Origin: Candidatus Endonucleibacter bathymodioli
Lineage (GTDB): Bacteria > Pseudomonadota > Gammaproteobacteria > Pseudomonadales > Endozoicomonadaceae
Assembly: GCA_030674915.1 (NCBI GenBank)
Contig: JASXSV010000006.1
Coordinates: 1 to 64,000 of the forward strand
Direction: 5' to 3'
DNA: 64,000 bases
The stretch's first letter is position 1, and the number at the start of each line of letters is the position of its first letter. Positions 60,361 to 64,000 of the stretch are shown here, piece by piece. The notes below the pieces were generated by a model. The model did no database searches, was not told the DNA's origin, and saw nothing but the letters and a program-made list of their open reading frames with translations. A program made the translations under genes and the position numbers.

Positions 60361-60693
60361 TTACTTTGACGTTATAGCACAACTGGTTGCTTGTATTAAG
60401 TCATAAAGATCAGATACTTTGGCTAATGCTTGGATCTGACGTGGAATATGCGAAAAACAAATAGTTATATTTTTTTTGTTAGCAAAACGCATCCACGATA
60501 AAAGTACCGATAGAGCAGAGCTATCGGATAGCTTTACCTCTATAAGATTAATTTCAAAGCAACCGATAGTGCCACCCACAAGAGATTTAGATAAAACCTT
60601 CTCTCCGTTAGCTGCGACTTTGGCTGCATTATCAAAAGTTACCGGACCTACAAGTTTGAAGCAACCCAACTCTTCTGTAAGCTCCAGAGACAT
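60361..60693 (-). CDS. mlaB: STAS-domain protein MlaB
   Basis: Cytoplasmic STAS subunit that stabilises the MlaFEDB phospholipid transporter. 110 residues with the STAS fold: …FKLVGPVTFDNAAKV…, and the loop SDSSALSVLLSW carrying the conserved Ser/Asp region. Last gene of mlaFEDCB, 57 bases after mlaC, with a T/C-rich spacer. Confidence 0.9.
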   Translation of the reverse strand: MSLELTEELGCFKLVGPVTFDNAAKVAANGEKVLSKSLVGGTIGCFEINLIEVKLSDSSALSVLLSWMRFANKKNITICFSHIPRQIQALAKVSDLYDLIQATSCAITSK

Positions 60694-60750
60694 AGTATTT
60701 TTTCTCTCTCTATTTTTTCCGTTTTTGTTTATTTTTATCTGATGGCTATC

Positions 60751-61530
60751 CTACCCCCTCATTATATCAAGCCAGTGATCAATGACATACTGAATGTTTC
60801 GGTGCTCATCCATTGCTTCAATAAACTGCCTACGAAACAACGAACCAATATTTATGCCATCAATAATGATATTACGTAGCTTCCAGCGACCATCTATAAA
60901 GATCATTGCATAGGATATAACTAAATTTTGATTATTTGCTTTCACCGACATCTCTACGGGTATCTGCCTGATCTTCCCTTGTTTATAGTCACTCAACAAC
61001 TTGACAGAGACATCTTTAATTTGTGAGATGACTATATCATCATGGTTTATTTTTAGCAACGCCTTACCGTAAAAAGCTATCAGACTCTTCTTGAAGATTT
61101 TCTCAAACTGTTTTGCCTGTGATGGCTTGGCACGACGTGAATACTTACCCATCACCCCAGTGGCAATAGAGCCAAAGGCAACAACTGGTGATAACAGTTT
61201 ATCCACGTCTTCAAGATAGGCCTCGTTATCTTTCTGGTAACGCTCTTTGTTATTAGAAAATGTCTTTAATAAGTTTTCTGTAACACTTTGTACGTCTCTA
61301 CTGGGAGATGGTGGAAGCGTATCTTTCTCATAAGGGCTATCCACTATGCCCTTGGCCTTATTTGAGGAAGACAACTCCATTGTGTTATTTATTTTGTTCG
61401 CGACGGTATCTTTGGTACTGGCTATAGTTGCGCAGATACCTGTATTTAACAGCAATACCACCGATAACAACCTACAAACAACAAATCTTATCCATTTTGG
61501 ATTAATAAATTCTCTGCATTTTGTATTCAT
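60751..61530 (-). CDS. mlaC: Periplasmic phospholipid-binding protein MlaC
   Basis: Shuttles phospholipid between the outer-membrane MlaA complex and inner-membrane MlaFEDB. 259 residues: a hydrophobic signal (about 16-36), then the MlaC/Ttg2D domain (…VVAFGSIATGVMGKYSRRA… and …WKLRNIIIDGINIG…). An N-terminal insert of about 50 Ser/Lys/Asn-rich residues makes it longer than E. coli MlaC (211). Five bases after mlaD. Confidence 0.93.
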   Translation of the reverse strand: MNTKCREFINPKWIRFVVCRLLSVVLLLNTGICATIASTKDTVANKINNTMELSSSNKAKGIVDSPYEKDTLPPSPSRDVQSVTENLLKTFSNNKERYQKDNEAYLEDVDKLLSPVVAFGSIATGVMGKYSRRAKPSQAKQFEKIFKKSLIAFYGKALLKINHDDIVISQIKDVSVKLLSDYKQGKIRQIPVEMSVKANNQNLVISYAMIFIDGRWKLRNIIIDGINIGSLFRRQFIEAMDEHRNIQYVIDHWLDIMRG

Positions 61531-61535
61531 CAGAT

Positions 61536-62006
61536 TTACTTGTCGTCCTTTTTATTTACAAGAGCTAGCATGACTTTTCCAATTAAGTCCTCCAGCACTA
61601 AAGCAGACTGAGTATCTTCGATGCGCTCGCCGCTTTTCAAAAACGCCATATCGCCCCCAATGCCGATACCTATATATTTTTCACCCAAAAGTCCTGATGT
61701 TACAATCGAAGCAGTGCTGTCGATGGGGATATTATTCACTTCTGAAGATATTTCCATGTCAACCAGAGCCCTGTAAGAATCATTATCCAGAGAAACATCA
61801 GTTACTTTTCCAATAATTACACCTGCCAGTGTTACTTTTGCACGTTTTTTCAATGTTCCGGTATTATCAAACATGGCGTACAAATGGTAAGAATTCTTAT
61901 TCGTGCTGAAAGAAAGACCACTGACTTTTAGCGCGAGCACAAACATAGCCAAAATGCCTGCCAGCATAAAGGCTCCTACACCTATTTCTATTGTGCGCAT
62001 TTTCAT
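61536..62006 (-). CDS. mlaD: MCE-domain protein MlaD
   Basis: Inner-membrane-anchored MCE protein forming the hexameric ring of the Mla transporter. 156 residues: one N-terminal membrane helix (about 8-28), the MCE domain (…YAMFDNTGTLKKRAKVTLAGVIIG… in parts, …VTSGLLGEKYIGI), and a short helix (LEDLIGKVML). Two bases after mlaE. Confidence 0.95.
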   Translation of the reverse strand: MKMRTIEIGVGAFMLAGILAMFVLALKVSGLSFSTNKNSYHLYAMFDNTGTLKKRAKVTLAGVIIGKVTDVSLDNDSYRALVDMEISSEVNNIPIDSTASIVTSGLLGEKYIGIGIGGDMAFLKSGERIEDTQSALVLEDLIGKVMLALVNKKDDK

Positions 62007-62008
62007 AT

Positions 62009-62803
62009 TTATAGTGCTCCAAACATGACTGCGGTAAGAATGAAGTCAAGTCCAAGAATAGCTAGTGCCGAATAGACGACCGTCCTAGTTGTTGCCATAC
62101 TAACCCCCTCCGATGTAGGATCGGCATCGTATCCTTGAAATACTGCGATCCAAGTAACAACAAATCCAAATACCAAACTCTTGATTAGCCCATTTCCAAT
62201 ATCATTAACTAGATCGACAGAGCTCTGAATAGCGGACCAGAATGAGCCATAATGCACACCCAGCCAATCTATTCCAACCATAGCACCACCCAGTATTCCA
62301 ACAACATTGAAAATAGCAGTGAGGATAGGCATAGATATAACACCTGCCCAGAACCTCGGAGCAATAATTTGCTTAAAGGGGTCAACCCCAATCATTTCCA
62401 AACTTGATAACTGCTCGGTAGCTTTCATCAAACCTATCTCTGCTGTTAAAGAAGAACCAGCCCTTCCGGCAAACAGCAGCGCTGTAACAACAGGCCCCAT
62501 CTCTCTAACCAGACTAAGAGCCACCATCTGCCCGACGGAATCCTCTGCTCCATAACGAACTAAAATATTATAGCCTTGCAACCCCAACACCATGCCAATA
62601 AAAAGACCGGAGATAGAAACAATAATTAGTGATAAAAACCCCAAACTATACAGTTGTTTTACCAATAGCGACAAACGATTATCAAGTGACGATGGTGTAA
62701 AAACAACATGCGCAAGGAAAAGACCCGAGCGTCCTACAGCCTTTATATATTCGAAGCCAGAGTTCCCTAATTGAGCTAACGATTTTAGGATGTCAAAATT
62801 CAT
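62009..62803 (-). CDS. mlaE: Mla transporter permease MlaE
   Basis: Permease of the phospholipid ABC transporter, 264 residues from ATG 62803, with AGAGG 5 bases upstream; a GTG two codons earlier overlaps the ribosome-binding element. Five or so membrane helices; conserved [18 protein letters not shown] and [15 protein letters not shown] (the coupling helix). Overlaps mlaF by 11 bases. Confidence 0.95.
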   Translation of the reverse strand: MNFDILKSLAQLGNSGFEYIKAVGRSGLFLAHVVFTPSSLDNRLSLLVKQLYSLGFLSLIIVSISGLFIGMVLGLQGYNILVRYGAEDSVGQMVALSLVREMGPVVTALLFAGRAGSSLTAEIGLMKATEQLSSLEMIGVDPFKQIIAPRFWAGVISMPILTAIFNVVGILGGAMVGIDWLGVHYGSFWSAIQSSVDLVNDIGNGLIKSLVFGFVVTWIAVFQGYDADPTSEGVSMATTRTVVYSALAILGLDFILTAVMFGAL

Positions 62804-63611
62804 CCGCACCTCTCAGTAAATCGTCACGGAAGTCAGTTGCTGGATAATGGAATGGAACCGGTCCATCAGGCAGCCCCATCATAAACTGTTTAACTCGGAT
62901 ATCCTCAGATTTTTGCATTTCCGCTGGATGACCTTGACCGATCACTTCACCATCGGAGATAAGATATATATAGTCGGAAATACTTGCAGTTTCATGCAAG
63001 TTATGCGAGACCACAACACTGGTGACCCCCAATACTTTATTTAATCGTCGAATTAGCTGAACAAGCACTCCCAATGCAATAGGGTCTTGGCCTACGAATG
63101 GTTCATCGTACAGTACCATATCTGGATCCAATGCAATAGCGCGAGCTAGTGCCACCCTGCGATTCATACCACCTGATAACTCACTAGGCATCAGCCTAGA
63201 AGCCCCACGCAAACCGACCGCCTGCAATTTGATTAGAACAACATCCCTAATCATTGACTCAGGTAACCTAGTATGAGCTCTCAATGGAAACGCAATATTT
63301 TCAAAAACACTCAAATCAGTGAAAAGGGCGCCACTCTGAAATAGCATTCCCATTTTTCGTCGTAGTTTGAATAGCTGATCTCTTGACAATGAAGCAAGGT
63401 CACAGCCATCAACAATAACTCTACCTGCATCCGGTTTTAACTGTTTTCCGATCAACTTCAGTAATGTGGTTTTTCCTGTCCCTGAGGGTCCCATAATACT
63501 AACAATCTTACCCCGTGGGATATCCAAGTCTATGTCTTTGAATATAGTGCGTTCCCCACGATAAAACGTTAGCCCGCGAATTTCTATAAAATTATCGTTA
63601 ACTTCGGTCAT
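62793..63611 (-). CDS. mlaF: Mla transporter ATP-binding protein MlaF
   Basis: ATPase of the Mla phospholipid transporter. 272 residues. Walker [14 protein letters not shown]-loop [12 protein letters not shown], signature [14 protein letters not shown], Walker [14 protein letters not shown] and the H-loop VVSHN. The C-terminal stretch (…FHYPATDF…) is the MlaF tail that contacts the neighbouring subunit. First gene of mlaFEDCB; kdsD, often nearby in relatives, is 50 kb away in this window. Confidence 0.96.
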   Translation of the reverse strand: MTEVNDNFIEIRGLTFYRGERTIFKDIDLDIPRGKIVSIMGPSGTGKTTLLKLIGKQLKPDAGRVIVDGCDLASLSRDQLFKLRRKMGMLFQSGALFTDLSVFENIAFPLRAHTRLPESMIRDVVLIKLQAVGLRGASRLMPSELSGGMNRRVALARAIALDPDMVLYDEPFVGQDPIALGVLVQLIRRLNKVLGVTSVVVSHNLHETASISDYIYLISDGEVIGQGHPAEMQKSEDIRVKQFMMGLPDGPVPFHYPATDFRDDLLRGADEF

Positions 63612-64000
63612 TTAGCACTGGCACCTTCATAGCTATCAACAAGTTGACATCCTCCCTACCCTAGCTAATTCGCAAAGGTATTTCCATTACTAATTTAATA
63701 TAAAATGCCTGAAAGGCAGGATCATGATTCATCAAACTGCTAATACTGCCTCTCCATGGGCTAGCAAACAGTACCACAAAACGTTTAAATAAGAAGCAAT
63801 GACCTTGACTCGAGATCAAAACTACTCAGTAGCTAAGGCAGCTGAATCACTGGATTTTGCTCATAATTTACTCTATTGCTGTAAGAATAAGCAGGAGTTG
63901 TTGTCAAGTAGACACTGGATAACGTATTGAGTTTCAGATCCTACGCAAAGAAAACGCGGATTCAAATCCGAAGTGCGTCACTTAATCAGGTAGAAGAAGG
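63612..64000. other. Gene-free right edge
   Basis: About 390 bases upstream of mlaF; should contain its promoter. No open frame with recognisable similarity, no complete tRNA, and no repeat copy with clear ends. Confidence 0.5.

Noticed and set aside
63940..63985. tRNA-like T-arm (GGATTCAAATCC)
   Set aside because: The stem is only 4 bp with a 6-base loop; no acceptor stem, anticodon arm or CCA end can be fitted around it.

Overview
The window looks like a chromosome segment of a host-associated gammaproteobacterium of the Oceanospirillales/Pseudomonadales type. The gene neighbourhoods are those of that group: hda-perM-DUF2066 divergent from purM-purN, rlpA-dacA-ybeD-lipB-lipA, mlaFEDCB followed by murA, holA-lptE, tamA-tamB, and the lpt/kdsD/yrbG block. 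A Ysc-like type III secretion operon, a tyrosine-phosphatase effector candidate, several transposon remnants, many broken genes and long AT-rich non-coding stretches resemble an Endozoicomonas-like or intracellular symbiont/pathogen genome under reductive decay. The exact taxon is inference.

Layout: 0-7 kb holds sctN-O-P-Q-R-S-T-U on the minus strand, preceded by the end of an unknown plus-strand gene. 7.5-15 kb holds the LPS-export/Kdo block (lptB, lptA, lptC, kdsD, yrbG), split by a pseudogene copy of ibaG, about 1.2 kb of gene-free DNA, dcd and an intact ibaG; kdsC is absent from its usual place. 15.5-19.7 kb is pheS-pheT-ihfA-merR. 20.4-24.8 kb is accessory: a secreted-phosphatase-like gene with EPIYA-like tyrosine motifs, a dead IS5-type element and a YecA-like gene. 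25.2-28.8 kb is thrS-infC-rpmI-rplT, with infC apparently starting at AUC. 29-35 kb is hda, perM, DUF2066, purM and purN.

35.1-41.3 kb is an accessory island. An about 3.9 kb gene for a large unknown protein is cut near its 3' end by an IS30-family element with a 3-bp target duplication; removing the element restores an open frame of about 1295 codons. Two copies of a roughly 180-210 bp repeat bracket it, next to an IS3 remnant. 41.5-46 kb is rlpA (frameshifted in its SPOR domain), dacA, ybeD, lipB and lipA. 46.3-54.6 kb holds an NSS transporter, tamA-tamB and an unknown lipoprotein. 54.8-58.3 kb holds holA-lptE and murA. 58.5-63.6 kb holds a Fic pseudogene and the complete mlaFEDCB operon.

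Functionally the window is dominated by cell-envelope maintenance (Lpt, Mla, Tam, MurA, DacA, KdsD), translation, lipoate and purine synthesis, plus host-interaction functions (T3SS and phosphatase effector candidate). A dispersed family of roughly 110-135 bp intergenic repeats with terminal inverted repeats of the form TTACCATTGAAGGTG occurs at more than a dozen gene borders, many of them where conserved gene order is broken.
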